NCBI RefSeq assembly: GCF_033115175.1 | Contig: NC_084827.1 | Coordinates: 144,453,701-144,517,700, forward strand | Direction: 5' to 3' | From: Lepus europaeus | Lineage: Eukaryota; Chordata; Mammalia; Lagomorpha; Leporidae | Length of the DNA: 64,000 bases | Shown here: positions 57,701-64,000 of the stretch, piece after piece | How positions within the stretch are numbered: the first letter of the stretch is position 1 | Layout of the letters: every line of letters begins with the position of its first letter | Program-made: the position numbers and the translations under genes | The notes under the pieces: model-generated | Told to the model about the DNA's origin: nothing | What the model saw: only the letters and a program-made list of their open reading frames with translations | Databases searched by the model: none

Positions 57701-60700
57701 ACCATCACAGCTTTTTTAAGTGTCACCTTTTTTTAAATTTAGACCATAGGAGGACATGTGGTGACCCGGCCTCATTTTTCTGACCTAAATCCCATTTTGG
57801 CTGCGGGAAATGCTATCATCAATCTGATATCTAAAGGTAAGAGACCACACTGTAGGCATTCTACACGTATTTTGCACGTATTCCATCTGTTTCACAGCTC
57901 TTACTGGAAATCATGAAATAGAGCCCTAGGAATATCTAGTGTAGACTCGGGCTGTTTAAACCACCTTGGACCCAAGTTAGAAACTGATCAATCACCCTGC
58001 TTCCTGGATGCTCTGGATCTTAAAGATCCTTACTGCACCTGACAATCCTTCTTAATGATTTGGCCACATTTCTGAGCAGCCCCAATTGTTGTATCAAAGC
58101 AATTGAAGAAAAAATTAAGAGTCCTCTCTGTGGTTTTAAAGGTTTATGGCATATTTTATTTCAGAGCCTCATGAAGTAGCAATTTTTCTTATAGGACTTT
58201 CCATTTTATATAAAAATCAAGTTTATACTTCTCTCTTTACTCAAAAACATCTTGAACTTTGTGAAGGAAAATGATTTAAATTTAAGGACACAAAAGCAAA
58301 TACAAATATTCAAAAGGCTATTGATGTGAGATATGTTCTCTTTGATTAAAAACTACATTTAATAAACAATAGTATAGCTCAAATAAGACAGTATGACAAG
58401 CTGTTTAATACTATACATACATCTTCCATTAGTGTTTTGAGAATTTCATTGTAGAGGTCTTCCATATTCTTGGTTAAGTTTAATCCCAAGATATTTAATT
58501 TTTGGTAGCTATTAGGAGTGGGATTGTTTTTATAAAATTTTTCTCAGTAAGACCATTGTTACTGTTTAAAAATGGTACTGATTTTTGTGTGTTGGTTTTG
58601 TATCCCTCAACTTTGCTGAATTCTCTCATCAGGGTTTTTTTTTTTTTTTTTTTTAAGATTTATTTATTTATTCGAGAGGCAGAGTTACAGAGAGAGAGAG
58701 AGAAGTCATCCATCAACTGGTTCACACCTCAGATGGCTTCAACAGCTGGAGCTGGACTAATCCAAAGCCAGGAAGCAGGAGCTTCCTCTGGGTCTCCCAC
58801 GTAGGTGCCGGGGCCCAAGCACTTGGGCCATTCTCCACTGCTTTCCTAGGCCTGCTAATGCAGGGAACTGGATTGGAAGTGAAGCAGCTGGTACTTGAAC
58901 TGGTGCTCATATGGGATGCTGGCTTTACAGGCCTAACCTACTATGCCACAGCACTGACTGCTCATATCAGTTCTAATAGGCATTTGCAACAAAGTGGATG
59001 GAACTGGAGATCATTATGCTAAGTGAAATAAGCCAAGCACTGGCAAATTCCACAGGTTTTCTCTCATATGTTGAAGTTTATATATTTAAATTTATATATA
59101 TAGTATAAAATATAAAATTATATAGTATAAAATAATCTGTGGATGACACATCACTTGGCATATAGATATTTATAAACATTGTGTTCACTGAATTATAACC
59201 CTTACATAATAATATACCCCTCTTACCTCATTTTATGATTCTTGTTATGAATCTCAAATTGCATAATGTAAATATCCTTGCTTTCAACAAAAATAGTGTA
59301 TATGTGTAAGTATCTAATATTTACATATGAAGCAAATAGGGCAAAATGTTGAAAAAATTTAAAAAATTAAGTCAACAATAAAAAAAGGACAAATATATAT
59401 GTACATCCAAAAGTTAACAGAAAAATGGAATTAAAAGATAAGTTTAGGGGCCCACGCTGCGGTGTAGCAGGTTAAGCATTCACCTGGAATGCTGGCATCC
59501 CTCGAGTCCCAGCTGCTCCACTTCCCATCCAGCTCTCTGCGGTGGCCTGGGAAAGCAGTACAAGATGGCCCAAGTCTTTGGGCCCCTGTACCCACGTGGG
59601 AGACCTGGAAGAAGCTCCTGGCTCCTGGCTTCAGATCGGCCTAGCTCCAGCCTTTGTGGTCATTTGGAAAGTGAACCAGCAGATGGAAGACCTTTCTCTC
59701 TGTCTCTCTCTCTGTGTCTGTAACTCTGCCTCTCAAGAAAATAAATAAAATCTTTAAAAAAAAAAGTTTATTTGGGTGCAAAAAGGTTTGGAATTCATGC
59801 ATTCTCTCTTTTTATAGATAAGACCTGTGTGTGTATGGTGTGAATACATATATCTACATTTCCATGTATACAAGCAGTCTTCAGAAAGTTCATTGTAAAA
59901 GAATAGAAAAAATTATACATGGATTTAAAAAAATGTTGGCATGAAAATAAACTTACCTTTTAATTCCATTTTTCCATGAACTTTTTGAAGTACCTGTGTG
60001 TGTGTGTGTGTGTGCATGCGCGTGCATGTGGGTGTGTGAGACACTCCACCTTGGCCACTAGTTCCCCCAGCAGGACTTGGGCAGTGTCACTTAACCTCTC
60101 CATTCTCCTGCTAGTGACAGCCAAGCACAAGTATTGTACTGAGTTGTGGCCAAGTAGCTTTAAAGTTCCAGGCCGAACTTTGCGAGCGGTGTATAGCGGG
60201 CTGTAGGAACCAGAGCAGACTTCTCAGTGTGTCTGGTCCGCCCCTGTCATTCTGTAGACAAGGACCCCAAAACTTCCCCCGACGCTGCTCGGGTGGACTC
60301 CCACCCAGCCTGCCCGCTCGCTCTCCCAGACATCCCATCCCACGCGGGCTGCGCCAACCTGGCCAGCTTGTCCTAATCAAGGCCATTTCTCCGACAGAAG
60401 GAGCACGGCAGCTTCCTCTGAACGGCCCTTTCCTGGAACGATCGCCCGAGGCCGACCTGAAACCGGAAGAGATTGTGCTGTCCGTTTTCATCCCTTACAC
60501 CACTCAGGTTAGCGCTCCCGGACTCACTCCCCCCGGCTGCGGCTGCGGGAGGCCCCGCTCGCCCAGCGGCCTCCTCCCTGGGCTGAGCCAGCGGTCTCCT
60601 GGAGACTGTTTGGGCTGAGCACAGGGAAGGGAGAATGCCCCGCTGGCCATTTGATTTTGTTAGGGGTCGTGGAGGGGGGGGGGGGTTACAGGAGAAAGTT

Positions 60701-62859
60701 TCCTGGGCTTTTGTCTTCAGCCTGATATAGAAATAAAAAGCCGGAAAACAATTTGCAAAGAGGCAGAAACTTTTGTTAGAAAAGAAACTTTCATTTGATT
60801 GGCAAGAGACAGAAAAAGCGTCTGGTCCGAGAGGAGAGCAGGTGGAATGGCCGAGCCTGACACTGGCTTTGAGGAAGTGACCTAGGTTTGTTTTTTTGTT
60901 TTTAAGATTTATTTATTTATTTATTTGAAAATCAGAAGTTACACAGAGAGAGAAGGAGAGGCAGAGAGAGAGAGAGGTCTTGCATCCTCTGGTTCCCTCC
61001 CCAGTTGGCCGCAATAGCCAGAGCTGCGCCAATCTGAAGCCAGGAGCCAGGAGCTTCTTCCAGGTCTCCCACCTGGGTGCACATGGGAGCAGGGGCCCAA
61101 GGACTTGGGCCATCTTGTACTGCTCTCCCAGGCCATAGCAGAGAGCTGAATCAGAAGTGGAGCAGCCAGGAATCAAACCAGCGTGCATATGGGATGCTAG
61201 CTCTGCAGGTGGCGGCTTTACCCCCTATGCCACAGGCCCATATAATTTTAGTTTAAAAGAAATTAAAAGTAAAACATTCCCATGGACTTGTTAAAAGCAT
61301 CTTGGGCCCTATCTCTGCCTGAAGAATATATTGGCCCTGCTGTAGAAGAACTTTTATGTGAGTTGAATTTCTGATTTCAGATAAACATTCATCCTAGCCA
61401 CAACTGAGTAAGTCTACAGTCATTATCATCTACATCAAGTTCATTGTCATCATGATACTTAACCATCAACCAGCATTTATTAACCAGATAGTCTAAATAA
61501 AACTGCTTGTGTGTTAACCACCTCCCACTCTGTATCCCTGGTGCAGGGCTACACCTGGAAGACACTAAGAGAGTCTGTTGCCCCATCTCCAACAAGACGG
61601 GCTTGAAATGGGAAGAAGGGAGTCACCTAGCACAGGAAATGATTGGACATGGAGTAGTTCCAGTGTGTGGTTGAGCCCTCATTCCCTGGAGAGATTCGAA
61701 GGGCAGGGCAGGCAGCTGGGGTAGAACACAGAGGATGGCAGCCTCTGAATCAGAGGAGGAGGGGCAGTCGCTCCTGTCAGGGGAAATACGTGGGGTTGGG
61801 TGGCGGCAGAGGGTAGCAGGGAGCAGGGCCCTCTGATTGGAACAGCCCAGTGAGGTGCGCGCCTGGGAGGCAGGCTGGACTCCGTCGCAGAGTGGGAGTT
61901 TGTATTTGTTGGCAGAGGGCCACCCTTGAAGGCTTCTAAACAAGGTCGAATTTCAAGAGAAATAGTATTTTGAAACTATGACCCCAGTAGAAAGATGGAG
62001 GATAAATTGGCTGGGGGAGAGACTGCAGTAACTGAGGAAGGCGATGGTAAGGGGTTGGTGGCAGCAGGAACGGAAGGACAAGTCCCCACCAGTCAGTACA
62101 GGGTGTAAATATGCCCAGTGTCTAAACACTTCTTTATCACCGGTGCTTTCCATCTCAAAAACAGCTTGGTTCCCATGTTCCGTTCTAGCAGAGGTCACAG
62201 TTTAGACTGAGAAAGGTCAGACCTCCTGACCTTCCCCGCAACCCACTCAGTAGCACCATGCAACCAAAACCAATCATCTCATTTGGAAGGAAAAAGTACA
62301 ACCCAAAGAGTTTTAAGTCCTCGGCCAGGGTCACATATGGAGATTCTGAGTTGAAAGGTGTATTGTATAGGGCTAATCATAGACTCTGGAGCCAGACGGC
62401 TTGGGTTCGAACCTCAGCTCTGCTACTTACTGTGTGACCTTGTGCGAGTTACTTAACGTCTACATTTCTATGCACTGGGAATGAGTAGGATTGGTGTGAG
62501 AATTCAATATAAATATATGACATGCGCAGGACAGACCTCACAGGCAGCCAACAATGTAGTTGGTAACAGCACCCACCATGGCGTCTTTTCATTACACGTT
62601 ACTATTAAAGTTCTTGCTGAATGGCAGATGGCGGGGATAAGCCCTAAACACCCTGAAGGGTTTTCTCTCTCCAGGGGCACTTCGTGTTGGGACTCCGGCA
62701 GGCCCAACGCCAGGAGAACGCCTTTGCCATTGTCAACGCCGGGATGAGTGTGAAGTTTGAAGATGGCACAAGTACGATCAAGGACCTTCAAATGTTCTAT
62801 GGAAGTGTCGCCTCCACTGTTGTGGCTGCCAAACAAACCTGCCAGCGGCTCCTTGGGAG
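35760..62859 (+). CDS. AOX4: Aldehyde oxidase 4 (AOX4), exons 1-14 (residues 1-483); 3' part outside window
   Basis: Fourteen GT-AG exons give 1451 coding nt without stop or frameshift. Residues 1-90 form the plant-ferredoxin-like 2Fe-2S domain with C47, C52, C55 and C77. Residues about 105-170 form the second 2Fe-2S domain with C117, C120, C152 and C154. A linker follows to about 230. The FAD domain spans about 235-420, with LVMGNTTVG (265-273), [11 protein letters not shown] (306-316), [13 protein letters not shown] (347-359) and DLNPIL (368-373). The flavoprotein C-terminal domain starts near 420. AOX rather than XDH is shown by [11 protein letters not shown] (XDH has Ser for the first Cys) and [10 protein letters not shown], and by the lack of the XDH GYR motif before the LxPEEI segment. 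The start [12 protein letters not shown] and residues such as [15 protein letters not shown] match rodent AOX4. Full-length family members are about 1330-1345 residues, so some 64% lies beyond the window. ATG context is good (A at -3). AOX4 in mouse is prominent in the Harderian gland and oxidises retinaldehyde; the same role here is inference. Confidence 0.93.
36115..36415 (-). mobile_element. Old C-type SINE in AOX4 intron 1
   Basis: Reverse copy from ttaatttttatttattcaag to accattcagccgaatgtcca, diverged from the young type. Confidence 0.65.
36704..36736 (+). repeat. Poly-A / (GA)n simple repeat
   Basis: A run of A followed by gagagagagagagaaagagag in AOX4 intron 1. Confidence 0.9.
37183..37549 (-). 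mobile_element. Young C-type SINE with perfect 17-bp TSD
   Basis: Reverse copy in AOX4 intron 1 flanked by ctgtttgcaaatttctt at 37166-37182 and 37550-37566. Very similar to the copy at 6608-6989. Confidence 0.93.
37793..38112 (-). mobile_element. C-type SINE
   Basis: Reverse copy; actcttgtgcatttt at 37778-37792 and actcttatgcatttt at 38113-38127 differ at one base. Only 226 bp from the previous SINE. Confidence 0.9.
38128..40632 (+). other. AOX4 intron 1, distal part
   Basis: Repeat-poor intronic DNA. No alternative AOX exon or other coding signature is visible. Ends at the exon 2 acceptor. Confidence 0.5.
40633..40690 (+). CDS. AOX4: AOX4 exon 2
   Basis: A 58-nt exon encoding [19 protein letters not shown] follows the acceptor ctcacaacacag. 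It ends at AGTGC before the donor gtatcc, in phase 1, so that codon 38 (Leu) is completed by exon 3. Confidence 0.92.
41316..41475. mobile_element. Related short inverted-repeat element
   Basis: cctcaaaaagttcatgggaa and gagtttattttggtacaaat form the left arm, and tacttttaattccac a decayed right arm. Confidence 0.45.
41667..42248 (-). mobile_element. 5'-truncated L1 with duplicated 3'UTR unit and short 3' transduction
   Basis: Flanked by a 17-bp duplication ctatgagactatatttc (41650-41666, 42248-42264; its first base may instead be the end of the insert). On the minus strand it contains two related 3'UTR units (about 42248-42080 and 42030-41830), the guanine-rich tract and the AATAAAAGTT end at 41720-41745. 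A short A run (41719-41711), 30 bases of non-L1 sequence (41709-41680) and a final poly(A) (41679-41667) follow. Two A-runs separated by foreign sequence is the mark of 3' transduction. Confidence 0.8.
42265..44655 (+). other. AOX4 intron 2, central part
   Basis: Apart from a small inverted-repeat fragment at 42965-43035, nothing is recognised. Frames here lack known domains. Confidence 0.5.
42965..43035. mobile_element. Fragment of the same inverted-repeat family
   Basis: ggtactacataaagttcatg followed by aaaatgaaattaaaagctaa and a fused right-arm piece catttttccat suggest an internally deleted copy. Confidence 0.35.
44656..45036 (-). mobile_element. C-type SINE with expanded (GGGA)n
   Basis: Reverse copy in AOX4 intron 2. 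Its purine stretch has grown to about nine GGGA/GGAG units at 44738-44772. ggatcttttt flanks both sides (44646-44655, 45037-45046). Confidence 0.88.
45561..45657 (+). CDS. AOX4: AOX4 exon 3, first 2Fe-2S cluster
   Basis: A 97-nt exon encodes [32 protein letters not shown]. It contains C47, C52 and C55, three of the four ligands of the ferredoxin-type cluster. The acceptor is acccttcaag and the donor gtatcc. It ends in phase 2 inside a His codon. Confidence 0.95.
46335..46555 (-). mobile_element. MIR element
   Basis: tatttattgaatactaaatg to taagcccaggcc matches a reverse MIR, with ttttacaaagaggagaccga and gtcacgggccagttagtgga. Confidence 0.65.
46752..46860 (+). CDS. AOX4: AOX4 exon 4
   Basis: A 109-nt exon encodes [19 protein letters not shown] through IHPVQ, with C77 as the fourth ligand of the first cluster. 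The acceptor is attccgccacag and the donor gtaaga. The HGAA residues favour AOX over XDH. It ends in phase 0. Confidence 0.95.
46861..48650 (+). other. AOX4 intron 4
   Basis: Intronic DNA with one MIR-like fragment (48350-48480). No coding signature. Confidence 0.5.
48350..48480 (-). mobile_element. MIR-like fragment
   Basis: cattcccaaaactaccttgt and gagctgcccaaactcacatg suggest a decayed reverse MIR. Confidence 0.4.
48651..48988 (-). mobile_element. C-type SINE
   Basis: Reverse copy in AOX4 intron 4, with aaagatttatttatttattt and (GA)n at 48706-48732. It ends 151 bp before exon 5. Confidence 0.87.
49005..49018 (+). repeat. Poly-C run
   Basis: Fourteen consecutive C, 122 bp before AOX4 exon 5; the length is probably polymorphic or uncertain. 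Confidence 0.9.
49140..49266 (+). CDS. AOX4: AOX4 exon 5, second 2Fe-2S cluster
   Basis: A 127-nt exon encodes [17 protein letters not shown] through IMEALG, with ligands C117 and C120. The acceptor is cttctcccccag and the donor gtgagc. It ends in phase 1. This is the helical second iron-sulfur domain next to the Mo site. Confidence 0.95.
49640..49970 (-). mobile_element. C-type SINE
   Basis: Reverse copy in AOX4 intron 5, moderately diverged (tgttttatttatccgaaagg). Confidence 0.8.
51053..51114 (+). CDS. AOX4: AOX4 exon 6
   Basis: A 62-nt exon encodes [21 protein letters not shown], with ligands C152 and C154 in the CRCTGYRP signature. The acceptor is cttccttaacag and the donor gtaagt. It ends in phase 0. 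Confidence 0.95.
51651..51995 (+). mobile_element. C-type SINE
   Basis: Forward copy in AOX4 intron 6: ggggccggcacagtggcgta to caaataaataaataaatctc. Confidence 0.9.
52594..52900 (+). mobile_element. C-type SINE with shortened head
   Basis: Forward copy in AOX4 intron 6: ggggccagcactgtgatgta, then a deletion into catcccatatgggtgctgg. Flanks aaatacactctg and agatacattctg suggest an imperfect duplication. Confidence 0.85.
53220..53303 (+). CDS. AOX4: AOX4 exon 7, interdomain linker
   Basis: An 84-nt exon encodes [20 protein letters not shown] through GSQEK, phase 0 at both ends. The acceptor is tatttcccaag and the donor gtaagt. It is the variable Cys-containing linker between the second Fe-S domain and the FAD domain, and its [12 protein letters not shown] core resembles rodent AOX4. 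Confidence 0.9.
53856..53936 (+). CDS. AOX4: AOX4 exon 8
   Basis: An 81-nt exon encodes [20 protein letters not shown] through FPPELI, phase 0 at both ends. The acceptor is ttgttttgttaag and the donor gtaaga. The [14 protein letters not shown] segment leads into the FAD domain. Confidence 0.93.
53937..55037 (+). other. AOX4 intron 8
   Basis: Contains a TATA/TACA-rich low-complexity stretch at 54525-54615 (tatgtatatacatatcacta). Otherwise nothing recognised. Confidence 0.5.
55038..55182 (+). CDS. AOX4: AOX4 exon 9, FAD domain start
   Basis: A 145-nt exon encodes [20 protein letters not shown] through [15 protein letters not shown] is the FAD-binding loop of the vanillyl-alcohol-oxidase type fold. 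The acceptor is ttctctgcag and the donor gtaagt. It ends in phase 1. Confidence 0.95.
55430..55522 (+). CDS. AOX4: AOX4 exon 10
   Basis: A 93-nt exon encodes [20 protein letters not shown] through NTTDD. The acceptor is ttctcccttaag and the donor gtaagt. Phase 1 at both ends. It belongs to the FAD domain. Confidence 0.94.
56299..56450 (+). CDS. AOX4: AOX4 exon 11
   Basis: A 152-nt exon encodes [19 protein letters not shown] through GAQIRNMA. Both flavin-contact motifs TIGAGYS and AQIRNMA are intact. The acceptor is tttctttgcag and the donor gtatgt. It ends in phase 0. Confidence 0.95.
56451..57742 (+). other. AOX4 intron 11
   Basis: No repeat or coding signature recognised; ends in the T-rich acceptor of exon 12. 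Confidence 0.5.
57743..57836 (+). CDS. AOX4: AOX4 exon 12
   Basis: A 94-nt exon encodes [20 protein letters not shown] through NLISK. TIGGH and SDLNPIL are FAD-domain signatures. The acceptor is tttttttaaatttag and the donor gtaaga. It ends in phase 1. Confidence 0.95.
58425..58980 (-). mobile_element. L1 ORF2 fragment, inverted part
   Basis: The plus strand shows the reverse of L1 ORF2 sequence (taatcccaagatatttaatt, gttggttttgtatccctcaa), interrupted by the SINE at 58636-58965. It abuts an L1 3' segment in the opposite orientation at 58981. Confidence 0.6.
58636..58965 (-). mobile_element. C-type SINE inside an L1 fragment
   Basis: Reverse copy in AOX4 intron 12; L1 sequence stops at tctctcatcagg and resumes with agttctaatagg on the other side. 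Confidence 0.85.
58981..59330 (+). mobile_element. L1 3' fragment
   Basis: catttgcaacaaagtggatg, then ctaagtgaaataagccaagc, is the forward 3' end of L1 ORF2 and 3'UTR. Together with the preceding inverted piece it has the form of a 5'-inverted (twin-primed) insertion. Confidence 0.6.
59404..59815. mobile_element. Short inverted-repeat element, split by a SINE
   Basis: aaaatggaattaaaagataa at 59421 and gtttatttgggtgcaaaaag at 59765 match the arms of the related element at 41316. The right arm is lost or decayed. Confidence 0.45.
59449..59765 (+). mobile_element. C-type SINE inside a short inverted-repeat element
   Basis: Forward copy ggcccacgctgcggtgtagc to aaataaataaaatcttt. It splits the repeat at 59404-59815. 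Confidence 0.85.
59875..59995. mobile_element. Short element with terminal inverted repeats (mariner-like MITE)
   Basis: The left end gtcttcagaaagttcattgt and the reverse of the right end gtacttcaaaaagttcatgg are similar over about 38 bases. The ~120-bp unit has no coding capacity. Relatives lie at 41316, 42965 and 59404. The family name is not assigned. Confidence 0.5.
60000..60035 (+). repeat. (TG)n-rich simple repeat
   Basis: tgtgtgtgtgtgtgtgtgca followed by tgcgcgtgcatgtgggtgtg; potential Z-DNA-type alternating sequence. It follows an inverted-repeat element. Confidence 0.85.
60150..60620 (+). promoter_or_regulatory. CpG-rich block around AOX4 exon 13
   Basis: CpG is frequent here (roughly 35 in 470 bp by eye) while flanking introns are CpG-poor. 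It covers exon 13. It may be an intragenic CpG island or simply a GC-rich exon neighbourhood; no promoter motif is certain. Confidence 0.35.
60398..60507 (+). CDS. AOX4: AOX4 exon 13
   Basis: A 110-nt exon encodes [20 protein letters not shown] through FIPYTTQ. The acceptor tttctccgacag has a rather weak pyrimidine tract; the donor is gttagc. It lies inside a short CpG-rich block. It ends in phase 0. Confidence 0.93.
60896..61240 (-). mobile_element. C-type SINE
   Basis: Reverse copy in AOX4 intron 13, from taagatttatttatttattt to ccccctatgccacaggccca. Confidence 0.87.
61640..62110 (+). repeat. Ancient dispersed repeat, third copy
   Basis: actgcagtaactgaggaagg and gtaaggggttggtggcagca resemble the middle of the repeat at 20700-21000. 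Lies in AOX4 intron 13. Confidence 0.35.
62355..62530 (+). mobile_element. MIR element
   Basis: gactctggagccagacggct, ggttcgaacctcagctctgc, tacttactgtgtgacc and gagttacttaacgtctaca are a well-preserved MIR head and core, 150 bp upstream of AOX4 exon 14. Confidence 0.85.
62675..62859 (+). CDS. AOX4: AOX4 exon 14 (last exon in window)
   Basis: A 185-nt exon encodes [20 protein letters not shown] through TCQRLLG plus two bases of an Arg codon. The acceptor is ctctctccag and the donor gtatgc. The [16 protein letters not shown] block is the flavoprotein C-terminal domain. The next exon is beyond 64000. Confidence 0.94.
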
Positions 62860-64000
62860 GTATGCCTCAGCACAGCGGGGACAGGCAACTTGGGCCTTTC
62901 CGGTTTTAATTTTTTAATGAAAATAGCATTTGGGAGATTTTTTTCTGATTATTAATTATAGAGAAATATCATAGAAAATTTAGGCTCTGCAGAAAAGTAC
63001 AAAAAAGTACAAGCTGCCCCAAAGCCAAGTCTCATCAAGGTACAATGATTCTTACACTGCAGGTTTCTGTAATAAGACTGATGTACAGTGCAGCAGGTGT
63101 TTGTGGCAGTGGTTAAGATGCTTCTTGGGATACCCACAGCCCATATCCAAGGCCCTGGCTTTGAGTCCCGGCTCCACCCCCAATCCAGAGCCTGCTAATG
63201 CACACTCTGGCAGGCAACAGAGAATGGCTCAACTACTTGTGTCCCTGCCACCCACATAGGAGTTCTAGGCTCCTGGCTTCAGCCTGGCCCAGGCTCCCCC
63301 CTCCCCCCCCTGCACTTTCAAATGAAAATAAATAAAAAGATGAAAACACAAATTACATTATTTACATGGATGTTATCTTTAAGTGTTCACTTATAATTGA
63401 CCTGGAAATGTGTCTAATACTGCATCCAGGCATCTGAAAATGTCCGCTAACCACATGAAGAAGATGAAATATTCAAAAAGATTCAATGGCCTTTCTTCTG
63501 TTACTTCCATTAAGTCTAAATTTTAAAAAAAAATTGTAAAAAGGGACTTTCAAATTTATTTTAAAAAGTGCTTTCACAGTCACTTTAGCCACATTTTTAT
63601 ACCCATCACGATTCATTAGATCTTAAAATAACCCGATGCATCCATAAGTGGTTAAGAAGAGCTTCCATGCATCAGACGTCCCACAGCTGTCTTCAATAAC
63701 TTGGCCGTGTGTTATTCAGCCTAGAGTGTGTCAGAGGAACCTTTAACAGTGTATGGGTCCCTTTCAACTCCAATTGTCAGAAACACAGCTGGTGAGCAAG
63801 ACCAAGTTTGACTTTAATGGTTTATTTTACCCAAGCTGTTGGGGGTAAATCACCATTCCCAGCCCATGAAGTTAAAGGGAATAAGAAAGGAGGACTTGGG
63901 AACCCCTGTGCCAGGAAGCTAAAGAAAGCAAGTGAAATCTGCTCAGGATAGCTGGTTTTGACGCACAGGTGGATCCAGTGTGCGCTCCGTCTTCTCTTGC
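62860..64000 (+). other. AOX4 intron 14 (incomplete)
   Basis: Holds one old SINE at 63090-63345. No AOX exon 15 sequence is visible before the window ends. Confidence 0.6.
63090..63345 (+). mobile_element. Old C-type SINE
   Basis: Diverged forward copy in AOX4 intron 14: gtgcagcaggtgtttgtggc, ctgctaatgcacactctggc and an AAATAAAAAG tail. Confidence 0.6.

Overview
The window is mammalian nuclear DNA, almost certainly from a lagomorph and most likely rabbit (Oryctolagus) or a close leporid. The main support is about 27 copies of the tRNA-derived C-type SINE of lagomorphs (tRNA-like head, pyrimidine (CT)n stretch, AAATAAATAAAT tail), several with perfect 13-17 bp target-site duplications. L1 3' ends of the type I know from rabbit (ATTCATTAAATAAAAGTT before the poly(A)) are also present. 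The species call is inference; a lagomorph is well supported.

Two protein-coding genes are present, both on the plus strand and both aldehyde oxidases (molybdo-flavoenzymes of the xanthine oxidase family), arranged head to tail. The first enters from the left with only its last three coding exons in the window (3020-3208, 18704-18871, 25662-25715). Its C-terminal sequence, including [12 protein letters not shown] and the end WSIPIA, points to AOX3. The second starts at the ATG at 35760 and runs off the right edge. Fourteen exons encode the first 483 residues with no frame break, and its signatures match AOX4. The intron phases chain correctly through all 13 internal junctions, which is the strongest evidence that the exon edges are right. 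These exons supply both 2Fe-2S domains, the FAD domain and the start of the flavoprotein C-terminal domain. The molybdenum-cofactor domain of AOX4 lies beyond the window. The three AOX3 exons are the end of that domain in AOX3 and carry its catalytic glutamate.

Layout: 1-3019, AOX3 intron with L1-linked repeat and SINEs; 3020-25715, end of AOX3, whose 15.5-kb intron holds a nested stack of retroelements (10020-16140) and whose last intron holds an RPL10 processed pseudogene; 25716-35640, about 10 kb of repeat-rich intergenic DNA; 35639-62859, AOX4 promoter and exons 1-14; 62860-64000, AOX4 intron 14.

The most unusual object is at 10788-15915 on the minus strand. It is a retrotransposed unit with a 14-bp target-site duplication, an L1 5'UTR and an open L1 ORF1. 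It has no ORF2; instead there is a long 3' region that carries a decayed piece resembling retroviral Gag nucleocapsid/protease sequence, followed by a normal L1 3' end. It resembles the known half-L1 (HAL1) architecture with a chimeric tail. Another copy of part of the same tail lies at 61-2060. I saw no CRISPR, operon or prokaryotic system, as expected for this kind of DNA.
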